DNA of 64,000 bases. It comes from Pseudomonas sp. R28(2017) (lineage in GTDB: Bacteria > Pseudomonadota > Gammaproteobacteria > Pseudomonadales > Pseudomonadaceae). The notes under the pieces are model-generated. The model ran no database searches, was not told the origin of the DNA, and saw only the letters and a program-made list of their open reading frames with translations. The DNA lies in NCBI RefSeq assembly GCF_002112505.1, contig NZ_NEHW01000009.1, positions 1 through 64,000 of the forward strand. Direction: 5' to 3'. Positions 49,275 to 58,495 of this stretch are shown here, in pieces (positions within the stretch are counted from its first letter, which is position 1; every line of letters starts with the position of its first letter). A program made the position numbers and the translations under genes.

Positions 49275-51404
49275 TCAGGCAGGAATAGATTCTGCGGCAG
49301 CCTCCCGCTCCCACACCCGATGCCCTTCAACCGCTTTGACAAAGGCATCGATCACCTTCTGCTCGTCCCCAAGCAGCAAACCCTTGTCCTCCTTGAGCCC
49401 CAGGCTGTTCAGCAAGTCCTTGGTCAGCACCATCGCCTTCAGATGCTTGTAGCCCTCCAGCAGAAAGTGCTTCGCCAGCCCACTGGAAGCCAAGGCCTTG
49501 TCCACCCCGTTGGGCACGACAATCCCGTCGAACATGATCGACGGCATCCCCTCCATCGACGCATCTACCGGCAGCTGCTTGCCATCCGCCGTCTTGACCG
49601 GCGCCGAAGTTGGCCCCAACAGCTTCGGCCGAGCGCTTTCGGCCTCCAGCGCCTTGACCAGCTTGTCGACGCTTGCGCCGTCTACACCATCGGCTACCAG
49701 CACCGCGATCTTGCGACCCTTGATGCCCACCACACCGGGGTGGTTCATCTGGCTCAAGGACGGCGATTTCGCAAGCTGGCTACCCTTGACCTGCACCGTA
49801 CCGGCCTTGGGAGCTGGCAGGCCAAGGTTGGCAGCGACGGCGGCGGCCAGCTTCAGGTCGATGTTGGCAAGGATCTCATTCACCTGGCGCGCTCGAATGT
49901 GCTCACGCTCGACCTTGCCCAACTCGAAGCTGTAGGCCTTGATGATGTGCTGCTGCTCGGTCGCACTCATGCTCTGGAAGAACAGTCGCGCCTGTGAGAA
50001 GTGATCCCCGAACGACTCGCTGCGCTGGCGAATCTTGTGCGCGTCGATGCGTTCCTGGTAGCTCTCGAAGCCCCCATCCTGAGCAGCAGGTGGCGTTTCT
50101 TTCGGCCAGCCGCCGTCGATCGAATTAGGCTCATAGGAAGCTCGCCCTTTGTGCACCACATGCTGATGAAGCGCATCGCGCTGATTGTTGTGGTTTGGCG
50201 CAACGGGCTGGTTGATCGGGATCTGGTGAAAATTCGGCCCGCCAAGACGGCTGATCTGGGTGTCGGTGTAGGAGAACAGCCGGCCCTGCAGCAACGGGTC
50301 ATTGGTGAAATCGATTCCCGGCACGATATGGCCTGGGCAGAAGGCAACCTGCTCCACCTCAGCGAAGAAGTTGTCCGGGTTACGGTTGAGCACCATCTTG
50401 CCCAGCGGCGTAACCGGCACCAGCTCTTCGGGAATGATCTTGGTTGGGTCGAGCAGGTCGAAGTCGAACTTGTGTTCATCCGCCTCAGGCACGATCTGCA
50501 CGCCCAGTTCCCATTCCGGATAATCGCCCGTCTCAATGGCTTCCCACAGGTCCCGGCGCTGAAAGTCGGTGTCTTTGCCTGCAAGTTTCTGAGCCTCGTC
50601 CCACAAAAGCGAGTGCACACCCTGGCGCGGCTTCCAGTGGAACTTGACGAAGCTCGCCACGCCCTGGGCATTGATCAGGCGGAAGGTATGCACGCCGAAG
50701 CCTTCCATCATCCGCAGGCTGCGGGGGATGGCGCGGTCGGACATGGCCCAGATGACCATGTGGGCGGATTCCGGCACCAGCGAGACAAAGTCCCAGAAGG
50801 TGTCGTGAGCCGAACCACCGGTGGGGATTTCGTTATGCGGCTCCGGTTTCACTGCGTGCACGAAATCCGGGAATTTGATCGCGTCCTGAATGAAGAAGAC
50901 TGGCATGTTGTTACCCACCAGGTCGAAATTGCCTTCATCCGTATAGAACTTCACGGCGAACCCGCGCACGTCGCGCACCGTGTCGCCCGAGCCGCGCGGG
51001 CCTTGCACAGTGGAAAACCGCACGAATACCGGGGTGATCTTCTCGGGGTCCTGCAGGAAGCCCGCCTTGGTCAGCTCGGCGTGATTGCCGTAGCTCTGGA
51101 AGAAGCCATGCGCGCCGGTGCCACGGGCATGCACGATACGTTCAGGGATGCGCTCGTGGTCAAAGTGGGTGATCTTCTCGCGCATGATGAAGTCTTCGAG
51201 CAGCGATGGTCCGCGCGGGCCAGCCTTGAGCGTGTTCTGGTTGTCGGCGATGCGCACGCCCTGGTTGGTCCGCAGGGCCTGGCCGGTGGCATCGCTGCGA
51301 GCCACTTCCAGGGCCTGCAGTTTGCTGTTGGAATTGGCCCGATCGGGGGTGTCGGTACCGGCGAGTTGGCTCTGTTTCGGCGAATCCGGTTTCTTGCTGG
51401 GCAT
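49275..51404 (-). CDS. katE: Large-subunit catalase HPII
   Basis: The 709-aa clade 2 catalase has an N-terminal extension. Distal heme residues are in VHARGTGAHGFF (His) and in VRGFAVKFYTDEGNFDLVGNN (Asn; quoted as VRGFAVKFY and FDLVGNN). The proximal Tyr is in RLFSYTDTQISRLG. A C-terminal DJ-1/PfpI-like domain (about 560-700) is unique to large catalases. It removes H2O2, typically in stationary phase. The ATG at 51404 has AAGGAGA at good spacing; a GTG one codon earlier is possible. Monocistronic. Confidence 0.95.
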   Translation of the reverse strand: MPSKKPDSPKQSQLAGTDTPDRANSNSKLQALEVARSDATGQALRTNQGVRIADNQNTLKAGPRGPSLLEDFIMREKITHFDHERIPERIVHARGTGAHGFFQSYGNHAELTKAGFLQDPEKITPVFVRFSTVQGPRGSGDTVRDVRGFAVKFYTDEGNFDLVGNNMPVFFIQDAIKFPDFVHAVKPEPHNEIPTGGSAHDTFWDFVSLVPESAHMVIWAMSDRAIPRSLRMMEGFGVHTFRLINAQGVASFVKFHWKPRQGVHSLLWDEAQKLAGKDTDFQRRDLWEAIETGDYPEWELGVQIVPEADEHKFDFDLLDPTKIIPEELVPVTPLGKMVLNRNPDNFFAEVEQVAFCPGHIVPGIDFTNDPLLQGRLFSYTDTQISRLGGPNFHQIPINQPVAPNHNNQRDALHQHVVHKGRASYEPNSIDGGWPKETPPAAQDGGFESYQERIDAHKIRQRSESFGDHFSQARLFFQSMSATEQQHIIKAYSFELGKVEREHIRARQVNEILANIDLKLAAAVAANLGLPAPKAGTVQVKGSQLAKSPSLSQMNHPGVVGIKGRKIAVLVADGVDGASVDKLVKALEAESARPKLLGPTSAPVKTADGKQLPVDASMEGMPSIMFDGIVVPNGVDKALASSGLAKHFLLEGYKHLKAMVLTKDLLNSLGLKEDKGLLLGDEQKVIDAFVKAVEGHRVWEREAAAESIPA

Positions 51405-51626
51405 CACGGCTCTCCTTATCAGTCTTCAGTGCCCTGGTCGGGCTTGTTCAAGTAGTGACTGGAGGGCTTTGTCGAGCGTTCAATCAGGATTACCGGTTGT
51501 CGCGATATGCCCGAAGGATTGGTGCATTACGAAATAAATGCTAAGAACAGCTATGGGAAAAGGCTAAAATGCGCGACCCCAGCCAACCGCTGACCCAAAT
51601 TCCATGCGCCCCACAAGGTTCGCTAC

Positions 51627-52634
51627 GTGATCGAGTTCCAACAGGTACACAAGACCTACCGCGTCGCCGGTAGGGAAATCCCCGCACTGAATCCGACCAG
51701 CCTGACCATTGAAAATGGCCAGGTGTTCGGCCTGATCGGCCATTCCGGCGCTGGTAAAAGCACCATGCTGCGCCTGATCAACCGCCTCGAAGAGCCCTCT
51801 GGCGGCACGATCATCGTCGACGGCGAAGACGTCACCGCGTTCAACGCCAGCCAGCTGCGCGGCTTCCGCCAGCAGGTCGGGATGATCTTCCAGCACTTCA
51901 ACCTGCTGGCATCCAAGACGGTCGCCGACAACGTCGCCCTGCCGCTGACCCTGGCCGGCGAGCTGTCGCGCAGCGAGATCGACCAGCGTGTCACCGAGCT
52001 GCTGGCCCGCGTCGGCCTGCAGGACCACGCAAAGAAATACCCGGCCCAGCTCTCCGGCGGGCAAAAGCAGCGCGTCGGCATCGCCCGCGCGCTGTCGACC
52101 AACCCGAAGATCCTGCTGTGCGACGAAGCCACCAGCGCCCTCGACCCGCAGACCACCGCTTCGGTGCTGCAACTGCTGGCCGAGATCAACCGTGAGCTGA
52201 AGCTGACCATCGTGCTGATCACCCACGAAATGGACGTGATCCGCCGTGTCTGCGACCGCGTGGCGGTGATGGACGCCGGCCAGATCGTCGAGCAAGGCTC
52301 GGTGGCCGAAGTGTTCCTGCACCCGCAGCACCCGACCACCAAGCGTTTCGTCCAGGAAGACGAGCAGGTCGACGAAGGCGAACAGCGCGACGACTTCGCC
52401 CACGTGCCAGGCCGTATCGTGCGCCTGACCTTCCAGGGCGACGCCACCTACGCGCCGCTGCTGGGTACCGTGGCCCGTGAAACCGGTGTGGACTACAGCA
52501 TCCTCGCCGGGCGTATCGACCGCATCAAGGATGTCCCCTATGGCCAGCTCACCCTCGCCCTGATCGGCGGAGACATGGAAGCGGCCTTCGCCCGCTTCAA
52601 GGCAGCTGATGTACATATGGAGGTACTGCGTTGA
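51627..52634 (+). CDS. metN: Methionine ABC transporter ATPase
   Basis: The 335-aa ATPase has Walker A GHSGAGKSTM, signature LSGGQKQRVGIARAL, Walker B LLCDEATSALDP and a C-terminal NIL regulatory domain (about 265-335), which binds methionine and gives transinhibition. The start is GTG at 51627 with weak AAGG upstream. It heads metN-metI-metQ. No SAM riboswitch is visible in the 222-bp region shared with katE. Confidence 0.93.
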   Translation: MIEFQQVHKTYRVAGREIPALNPTSLTIENGQVFGLIGHSGAGKSTMLRLINRLEEPSGGTIIVDGEDVTAFNASQLRGFRQQVGMIFQHFNLLASKTVADNVALPLTLAGELSRSEIDQRVTELLARVGLQDHAKKYPAQLSGGQKQRVGIARALSTNPKILLCDEATSALDPQTTASVLQLLAEINRELKLTIVLITHEMDVIRRVCDRVAVMDAGQIVEQGSVAEVFLHPQHPTTKRFVQEDEQVDEGEQRDDFAHVPGRIVRLTFQGDATYAPLLGTVARETGVDYSILAGRIDRIKDVPYGQLTLALIGGDMEAAFARFKAADVHMEVLR

Positions 52635-53305
52635 TGGACGCCCTGAATTTCTTCGCCAACGTCGACTGGGCCGAAATCTGGCTGGCCACCGTCGATACCA
52701 TGATCATGCTGTTCGGCTCGCTGTTCTTCACCGTGCTGCTCGGCCTGCCGCTGGGCGTGCTGCTGTTCCTCTGCGGGCCGAAGCAGATGTTCGAGCAGAA
52801 GGGCGTGTATGCGCTGCTGTCGCTGGTGGTCAACATCCTGCGCTCGCTGCCGTTCATCATCCTGCTGATCGTGATGATCCCGTTCACCGTGCTGATCACC
52901 GGCACCTCGCTGGGCGTCGCCGGCGCCATCCCGCCGCTGGTGGTGGGTGCCACGCCGTTCTTCGCGCGCCTGGTGGAAACCGCCCTGCGCGAGGTGGACC
53001 GCGGCATCATCGAGGCCACCCAGTCGATGGGCGCCACCACTCGCCAGATCATCACCAGCGCGCTGCTGCCGGAGGCCCGCCCGGGCATCTTCGCGGCGAT
53101 TACCGTCACCGCCATCACCCTGGTGTCGTACACCGCCATGGCCGGTGTGGTCGGCGCTGGCGGCCTCGGCGACCTGGCCATCCGCTTCGGTTACCAGCGT
53201 TTCCAGACCGATGTGATGGTCGTCACCGTGGTGCTGTTGCTGGTGCTGGTTCAAGTGCTGCAGAGCGTGGGCGACAAACTGGTCGTGCATTTTTCCCGTA
53301 AGTAA
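52634..53305 (+). CDS. metI: Methionine ABC transporter permease
   Basis: The 223-aa permease has five helices and the EAA loop EVDRGIIEATQSMGATTRQI. It pairs with MetN and MetQ to import D/L-methionine. ATG at 52634 shares one base with the metN stop (TGATG), giving translational coupling. Confidence 0.93.
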   Translation: MDALNFFANVDWAEIWLATVDTMIMLFGSLFFTVLLGLPLGVLLFLCGPKQMFEQKGVYALLSLVVNILRSLPFIILLIVMIPFTVLITGTSLGVAGAIPPLVVGATPFFARLVETALREVDRGIIEATQSMGATTRQIITSALLPEARPGIFAAITVTAITLVSYTAMAGVVGAGGLGDLAIRFGYQRFQTDVMVVTVVLLLVLVQVLQSVGDKLVVHFSRK

Positions 53306-53307
53306 CC

Positions 53308-53345
53308 CCAATGGGGTCGGCCCGGCCGACCCGTTCGGGGGCCGT
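53308..53345 (+). promoter_or_regulatory. GC-rich hairpin between metI and metQ
   Basis: A GGGTCGGCC/GGCCGACCC stem lies in the 64-bp gap with no T-tract. It may stabilise upstream mRNA or tune the higher expression needed for the binding protein rather than terminate. Confidence 0.45.
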
Positions 53346-53369
53346 CGCGGCCCTCACAAGGAGTGATTC

Positions 53370-54140
53370 ATGAAGAAGCTGCTTGCTGTCGCTGCCGCCG
53401 TTGCGGCCTTCTCGGCCCACGCCGGTGATCTGTCCGTCGCCGCCACCCCGGTGCCGCACGCCGAAATCCTCAACTTCGTCAAACCGCAACTGGCGAAAGA
53501 GGGCGTCAACCTCAAGGTGAAGGAGTTCACCGACTATATCCAGCCGAACGTGCAAGTCGCCGAAAAGCGCCTGGACGCCAACTTCTTCCAGCACCAGCCG
53601 TACCTGGATGAGTTCAACAAGGCCAAGGGCACCAACCTGGTCAGCGTTGCCGGCGTGCACATCGAGCCGCTGGGCGTGTACTCGACCAAGATCAAGAAGC
53701 TCGACGAGCTGTCCTCCGGCGCCACCGTGGTCATCCCCAACGACGCCACCAACGGCGGCCGCGCCCTGCTGCTGCTGGACAAGGCCGGCGTGATCAAGCT
53801 CAAGGACAACACCAACATCCTGTCGACCGTGAAGGACGTTGCCGAGAACCCGAAAAGCGTGAAGTTCCGTGAGCTGGAAGCAGCCACCATCCCGCGCGTG
53901 CTGACCCAGGTCGATATCGCCCTGATCAACACCAACTACGCGTTGGAAGCCAAGCTGAACCCGGAGAAGGACGCGCTGGCCATCGAAGGCAGCGACTCGC
54001 CGTACGTGAACATCCTGGTTGCCCGCCCGGACAACAAGGATTCGGAAGACATGAAGAAACTGGCGGCTGCCCTGCACTCGCCTGAGGTGAAGCAGTTCAT
54101 CGTCGAGAAGTACAAGGGCGCTGTGGTTCCGGCCTTCTAA
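53370..54140 (+). CDS. metQ: Methionine-binding protein
   Basis: The 256-aa NlpA-family substrate-binding protein has signal peptide MKKLLAVAAAVAAFSAHA, then GDLSVAATPVPHAEILN. There is no lipobox cysteine, so unlike E. coli MetQ it should be a soluble periplasmic protein. Family segments are FTDYIQPNVQVAEKRLDANF and VVIPNDATNGGRALLLL. AAGGAG precedes the ATG. Confidence 0.93.
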   Translation: MKKLLAVAAAVAAFSAHAGDLSVAATPVPHAEILNFVKPQLAKEGVNLKVKEFTDYIQPNVQVAEKRLDANFFQHQPYLDEFNKAKGTNLVSVAGVHIEPLGVYSTKIKKLDELSSGATVVIPNDATNGGRALLLLDKAGVIKLKDNTNILSTVKDVAENPKSVKFRELEAATIPRVLTQVDIALINTNYALEAKLNPEKDALAIEGSDSPYVNILVARPDNKDSEDMKKLAAALHSPEVKQFIVEKYKGAVVPAF

Positions 54141-54160
54141 GCCGTCACGTCGCGCTGGAT

Positions 54161-54246
54161 TCTTCGCGGGCAAGCCCGCTCCCACAGGATTACCGCTAGC
54201 CTCAGGCTTGTCGATATCACTGTGGGAGCGGGCTTGCCCGCGAAGC
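54161..54246. repeat. REP inverted pair G
   Basis: Units at 54161-54189 and 54220-54245 in opposite orientation, between convergent metQ and the SCO gene. Confidence 0.9.
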
Positions 54247-54259
54247 TTTTAAAACCCCA

Positions 54260-54892
54260 TCAATCCCGTTTAACCAGCCCGGGCAGTTGCGCCACCAGCT
54301 TCTGGTTGTTGAACGGCGCACGAATGAACCCACGCTGGCGCCCATCCGGCCCGACGATCGCCAGGTTGCCGCTGTGATCCACGGTATACCCCGGCTTGCT
54401 GGTATCCGCCGGAATGAACGGGATGCTCAAGGCATTGGCCAGCTTCTGGGTATCTTCGATCGAGCCCGCCACCCCGACGAAATCCTTGTCGAAATAGCCC
54501 AGGTACTGCTTGAGCTGGTTCGGCGTATCGCGGTTCGGGTCCACGCTCACCAGCACCACCTGCAGCCGGTCCACGGCCTCCTTGGGCAGCTCGCTCTTCA
54601 CCTGGCGCAACTGGGCCAAGGTGGTCGGGCAGATGTCCGGGCAGTAGGTGTAGCCGAAGAACAGCAGCGACCATTTGCCCTTCAGGTCGTCCAGCTGTAC
54701 TGGCTGGCCATCCTGGTTGGTCATGGTCACGTCAGCCACCGTGCGGCTCTGCGGCAACAGAATGATGCCAGCGTCGATCAGCTCGGTGGGGTTGAGCTGG
54801 CCACGGCCATTGAGCACCTTGTTGACGGTAAGGCCCAGGATCAGCGCGACCAGGGCGACGAGGATAAAGACGGTTTTCTGGGTTCGGGTCAT
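54260..54892 (-). CDS. sco: SCO family copper chaperone
   Basis: The 210-aa protein has an N-terminal membrane anchor (TVFILVALVALILGLTVN). A thioredoxin-like domain carries the copper site CPDIC (C-x3-C) and a His in YTVDHSGNLA. SCO proteins load the CuA centre of cytochrome oxidase subunit II. Last gene of the assembly module; its start overlaps the ctaB stop by 4 bp. Confidence 0.93.
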   Translation of the reverse strand: MTRTQKTVFILVALVALILGLTVNKVLNGRGQLNPTELIDAGIILLPQSRTVADVTMTNQDGQPVQLDDLKGKWSLLFFGYTYCPDICPTTLAQLRQVKSELPKEAVDRLQVVLVSVDPNRDTPNQLKQYLGYFDKDFVGVAGSIEDTQKLANALSIPFIPADTSKPGYTVDHSGNLAIVGPDGRQRGFIRAPFNNQKLVAQLPGLVKRD

Positions 54893-55782
54893 AGATTCAG
54901 CAACAGGTAGTGGTCAACGAGCAATGCGATGAACAGCGCGAACAGGTAGCCGATGGAGTACTTGAAGGTGCCGATCGCCGCGTGCGGCCGGCTGCCACGG
55001 TACAACACCCAGGCCCATTGCAGGAAGCGCAGGCCCAGCCCCAGGGCACAGGCCAGGTACAGCAGGCCGCTCATGTGGATGGCAAACGGCAGCAGGCTCA
55101 CCGCCAGCAATATCAGGCTGTACAGCAGGATATGCAGCTTGGTGTAACGCTCGCCATGGGTGACCGGCAGCATCGGGATATCGGCTTTGGCGTACTCTTC
55201 CTTGCGGTGGATGGCCAGCGCCCAGAAGTGCGGCGGCGTCCAGGCGAAGATGATCAGCACCAGCAGCAGGGGCTCGGCGCTGACATGGCCACTCACCGCG
55301 ACCCAACCCAGCAACGGCGGCGCGGCGCCGGCCAGGCCTCCAATGACGATGTTCTGCGGCGTGGCACGCTTGAGAAAGCCGGTGTAGAGCACCGCATAGC
55401 CTAGCAAGGAGGCCAAGGTCAGCCAGGCGGTGAGGGCATTGGTGAACACCAGCAGCAGGGCCATGCCAAGCAACGCCAGGGTCAGGGCGAACAGCAACGC
55501 CGGCAATGGCTCGACTCGGCCCTGGGCCAACGGCCGCTTGTGGGTACGCGCCATCAGTGCGTCGATGCGCCGGTCCACCACGTGGTTGACCACTGCCGCG
55601 CTGCCCGCGCACAGGGCGATCCCCAGGTTGCCGAACAGCAGCACACCCCAGCCGACCCCGGCACGGGTCGCCAGGAACATGCCCGCCAGCGACGTGATCA
55701 GCATCAGCACCACCACCTTGGGCTTGGTCAGCTCCAGGTAATCGCGCCAGCCGGCACGCCGTACGCTCAGAAGCGTCGCCAC
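54889..55782 (-). CDS. ctaB: Protoheme IX farnesyltransferase (heme O synthase)
   Basis: The 297-aa UbiA-family membrane enzyme has nine helices. The first Asp-rich motif is NHVVDRRIDALMARTHKRPL and a second acidic region is HRKEEYAKADIPMLP. It adds the farnesyl tail to heme b, giving heme O for CtaA and for the caa3 oxidase. It overlaps the 3' end of ctaA by 16 bp. Confidence 0.94.
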   Translation of the reverse strand: MATLLSVRRAGWRDYLELTKPKVVVLMLITSLAGMFLATRAGVGWGVLLFGNLGIALCAGSAAVVNHVVDRRIDALMARTHKRPLAQGRVEPLPALLFALTLALLGMALLLVFTNALTAWLTLASLLGYAVLYTGFLKRATPQNIVIGGLAGAAPPLLGWVAVSGHVSAEPLLLVLIIFAWTPPHFWALAIHRKEEYAKADIPMLPVTHGERYTKLHILLYSLILLAVSLLPFAIHMSGLLYLACALGLGLRFLQWAWVLYRGSRPHAAIGTFKYSIGYLFALFIALLVDHYLLLNL

Positions 55783-56846
55783 GAATCGTTCCTCATGTGA
55801 TGGCTGATGCTCACCCCGGCCACGGGCCGCAGGCGCCAGCCATGGCCAACCCCGACACGCACCTTGTCGACCACGCGGATGCGGTAGTTCACCAGCACCA
55901 TGCTCAGCAGCAGCAGCGCACCGCCGGCGTTATGCGCCACCGCCACGGCCAATGGCAGGTGGAACAGCACATTGCTGATGCCCAGGCCAAGCTGCACCGC
56001 CAGCGCCAGCAACACCAGCCGCGACAAGCCAGTGAGGCCACAGCGGTGCAGCTTCCAGCTGAGCATCAGCAGCACACAGGTCACCAGCAGCGCACCCAGG
56101 CGATGGCTGATGTGGATGGCCGTGCGCGCATCGCTGTCGAGCTGGCCGCCCAGGTAGTTGGGGCCGACATGCTGGGTGAGGTGGAAGCCGTTGCTGAAGT
56201 CTGCCGCCGGCCACCACTGGCCGTGGCAAGTGGGCAGGTCGATGCAGGCGACCGCCGCATAGTTGGCACTGACCCAGCCACCCAGGGCGATCTGGCCGAT
56301 CACCACCAGCAACGCCAGTGCTGCTATCCGCCGCAGGCTGAGCGGCAGTTTCGGCAAGGGCGCAAAGGCCCGGGATAGACGCAGGGAAAGCAGGAACAGC
56401 AGGCTCAGGGTGGTGAAACCACCGAGCAGGTGTGCTGTGACCACTTGCGGCCACAGCTTCAGGGTGACGGTCCACATGCCGAATGCCGCCTGTGCCAGCA
56501 CCACGCCCAGCAACAGCAGGGGCAACCGATAAGGCTGGCCATCGCGGGCATGCCGGCGCAGCGCCTGCAAGGCGAGCAGGGCGATCACCACGGCGAGGGT
56601 GCCGGCGAAATAGCGGTGGACCATCTCGGCCCAGCCCTTGGCCTCTTCCACCGGATGGTCGGGGAAGTGCAGCTCGGCATGGGCCAGCTGCGCTTCGCTC
56701 TTGGGCACGCTGATGAAGCCATAGCAACCAGGCCAGTCGGGGCAGCCGAGCCCGGCGTGGGTCAGGCGGGTGTAGGCACCGAGCAGGACGACCAGCAGTG
56801 CCAGCAGGGTGGCGAACACAGCGATGCGGAATCCGGGTCTGGCCAT
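55767..56846 (-). CDS. ctaA: Heme A synthase (CtaA/COX15)
   Basis: The 359-aa protein has eight helices in two four-helix bundles. Candidate heme ligands are in YTRLTHAGLGCPDWPGCYG and EMVHRYFAGTL (first half) and in THIS-type segments IHISHRLGALLV and VAHNAGGALLLL (second half). It oxidises heme O to heme A. The CPDWPGC cysteine pair follows the type 2 family layout. Confidence 0.93.
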   Translation of the reverse strand: MARPGFRIAVFATLLALLVVLLGAYTRLTHAGLGCPDWPGCYGFISVPKSEAQLAHAELHFPDHPVEEAKGWAEMVHRYFAGTLAVVIALLALQALRRHARDGQPYRLPLLLLGVVLAQAAFGMWTVTLKLWPQVVTAHLLGGFTTLSLLFLLSLRLSRAFAPLPKLPLSLRRIAALALLVVIGQIALGGWVSANYAAVACIDLPTCHGQWWPAADFSNGFHLTQHVGPNYLGGQLDSDARTAIHISHRLGALLVTCVLLMLSWKLHRCGLTGLSRLVLLALAVQLGLGISNVLFHLPLAVAVAHNAGGALLLLSMVLVNYRIRVVDKVRVGVGHGWRLRPVAGVSISHHMRNDSWRRF

Positions 56847-56855
56847 GGCAGGCTC

Positions 56856-57437
56856 CTAGCCGATGTTGGACAGCTTGAGCAGGTGACGCAGGTCGTCGAG
56901 CACGTGCTTGCCGTTGACCTTGGCGTCGTAGCGCAGCACCAGGTTGCCGTGCGGGTCGACAATCCACAGTTGCGGGCCGGGTTCGCCAACCTTCTGCAGG
57001 TAGCGCTGGGCATCCAGCGGGTAGCGCTGCAACTGCGGATATTCACGCTCAAGCTGTGCCTGGTAGTCGCTGGCCAACGGCTGGGCGGCGGCCAAGGCGT
57101 GGCTGGCACGGCTGGCGTCGCGGCCCAGGCCGACCTGGATCTGCCGCACCAGGTACACCAGGCGCTGGCACTCCTCGGCACAGGCGGCCGGGGCGCTGAC
57201 CAGCAATTGCCAGCGCTGGTCCTCGCCAGCGATGCCGATGTCGGCGCGGCGCTCGCCGTTGCCGATCATCGAGCCGTGGTAGCTGCGGCCCTCCGGCACC
57301 CAGAACTGGAGTTTGTACATGCAGGTGGCCAGGATCATCGGCCCGAGCACCACCAGCAAGATCAACAACAGCTGCAAACGCCCGCGGGCTCTGGGCTTGC
57401 TACGTTCAGGCAGGTCCAGTGGAGTGGCGGTGGCCAT
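56856..57437 (-). CDS. Membrane-anchored SCO-like protein, probable oxidase assembly factor
   Basis: The 193-aa protein has one N-terminal helix (LQLLLILLVVLGPMILATCM) and a periplasmic domain. C-AEE-C in APAACAEECQRLVYL reproduces the C-x3-C copper site of SCO proteins, and VDPHGNLVLRY occupies the place of the SCO His strand (VDHSGN). It is usually annotated only as hypothetical. Placed between surf1 and ctaA it is most likely a second copper- or thiol-handling factor for oxidase assembly. AAGGAG precedes the ATG at 57437. It overlaps surf1 by 32 bp. Confidence 0.75.
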   Translation of the reverse strand: MATATPLDLPERSKPRARGRLQLLLILLVVLGPMILATCMYKLQFWVPEGRSYHGSMIGNGERRADIGIAGEDQRWQLLVSAPAACAEECQRLVYLVRQIQVGLGRDASRASHALAAAQPLASDYQAQLEREYPQLQRYPLDAQRYLQKVGEPGPQLWIVDPHGNLVLRYDAKVNGKHVLDDLRHLLKLSNIG

Positions 57438-58143
57438 GCTTTTTCTCCTTGTTGTTGTGCCAGCCGAAATACAGGTAGAGCAGCACCAGCGCAGTGGCCA
57501 GGGCAAACCACTGCACGGCGTAACCGAGGTGTTTTTCCGGGCCCATGGCGACGATCGGCCAGTCCAGCCGATAAGCCGCCGGGCCGGGCTCCAGGCGTAA
57601 TTCATGGGCAAAGCCTTCGCGATCCAGCTGCTGCCAGACCTGCGCAGCGTCGACCGCCGTGAGCAGGTGCGGCCATTGCTCCCCGACCGGGTCGGGGTGC
57701 AACTGGAAGGTGCTGCCCGGCGCCACATACACCGACGCGTTCAGTGCCAGGGCCTGGTCGGGCGTGTCGAAGTGCACCGGCACGCGGCGGTCGGGCCACG
57801 CCAGCCAGCCGCGGTTGACCAGCAGCCACAGGCCGCTGGCCTGGTCATGGAAGGGTTGCAACAGCTCGACACCGGCCTGGCCGTCCCGCATGCGGTTGTC
57901 CAGCAGCAGGCTGTGCTCGGCGTCAAACCGTCCGTACAAATGAACCCGACGGAAGGCGGCGTCCTGCGTTTGCAGCAGCTGGGTGGTAGCCAGCGGGGCA
58001 TCGACCTCACGCTCGGCATACGTCGCCAGCAGCACGCGCTTTTCTTCGGCCCGGCCGAGCTGCCAGCAGCCAAGCGCGATCAGCCCCGGCAGCAGCGCAA
58101 GCACCACCAGGGTCGGTATCCAGCCAGGGCGAAACGGCCTCAC
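57406..58143 (-). CDS. surf1: SURF1 family oxidase assembly protein
   Basis: The 245-aa protein has two helices, one at each end (PTLVVLALLPGLIALGCWQL and AVQWFALATALVLLYLYFGW), flanking a periplasmic domain with LDNRMRDGQAGVELLQPF and VNRGWLAWPDRR, the conserved SURF1 signatures. It aids heme A insertion into subunit I. I favour the GTG at 58143 (VRPFRPGW), which has GAGG upstream, over the GTG at 58167. It heads the assembly module. Confidence 0.9.
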   Translation of the reverse strand: MRPFRPGWIPTLVVLALLPGLIALGCWQLGRAEEKRVLLATYAEREVDAPLATTQLLQTQDAAFRRVHLYGRFDAEHSLLLDNRMRDGQAGVELLQPFHDQASGLWLLVNRGWLAWPDRRVPVHFDTPDQALALNASVYVAPGSTFQLHPDPVGEQWPHLLTAVDAAQVWQQLDREGFAHELRLEPGPAAYRLDWPIVAMGPEKHLGYAVQWFALATALVLLYLYFGWHNNKEKKHGHRHSTGPA

Positions 58144-58194
58144 CGGCGCCTCGCTATACTTATCCACATCACCGCATCCCCCCGGAGAAGCGCC

Positions 58195-58398
58195 ATGCTC
58201 AAGGCCGCGATAGTCCTGATGCTGTTGGCCACGGTTGCCAGCCTGTTCAGTGGCCTGGTGTTCCTGGTCAAGGACGATGAAAACTCGACCCGCCTGCTAA
58301 AAGCGCTGACTGTGCGGGTGGCTCTCGCCACCCTCACCATCGGCCTGGTGGCCTGGGGCTTCATCAGCGGCCAGCTGGTCTCCCACGCCCCTTTTTGA
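58195..58398 (+). CDS. DUF2909 twin-helix membrane protein
   Basis: The 67-aa protein has two helices (AAIVLMLLATVASLFSGLVF and ALATLTIGLVAWGFISG) joined by a short charged loop KDDENSTRLLK, the DUF2909 pattern. GGAG lies 7 bp before the ATG at 58195. It is the only plus-strand gene inside the cox region, divergent from surf1 by 51 bp. A cytochrome oxidase link is inferred from location only. Confidence 0.83.
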   Translation: MLKAAIVLMLLATVASLFSGLVFLVKDDENSTRLLKALTVRVALATLTIGLVAWGFISGQLVSHAPF

Positions 58399-58411
58399 AA
58401 TGATCCTCCAA

Positions 58412-58490
58412 CCCTGTGGGAGCGGGCTTGCCCGCGAATGCGTCGGTACATTCAACATCGCATTCGCGGGCGAGCCCGCTCCCACAGGGT
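58412..58490. repeat. REP inverted pair H
   Basis: Units at 58412-58439 and 58461-58490 in opposite orientation, between the convergent DUF2909 gene and coxC. Confidence 0.9.
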
Positions 58491-58495
58491 AATCG

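Noticed and set aside
51408..51626. SAM or methionine riboswitch before metNIQ
   Set aside because: No SAM-riboswitch-like stems or conserved core seen; the region is short and shared with the divergent katE promoter.
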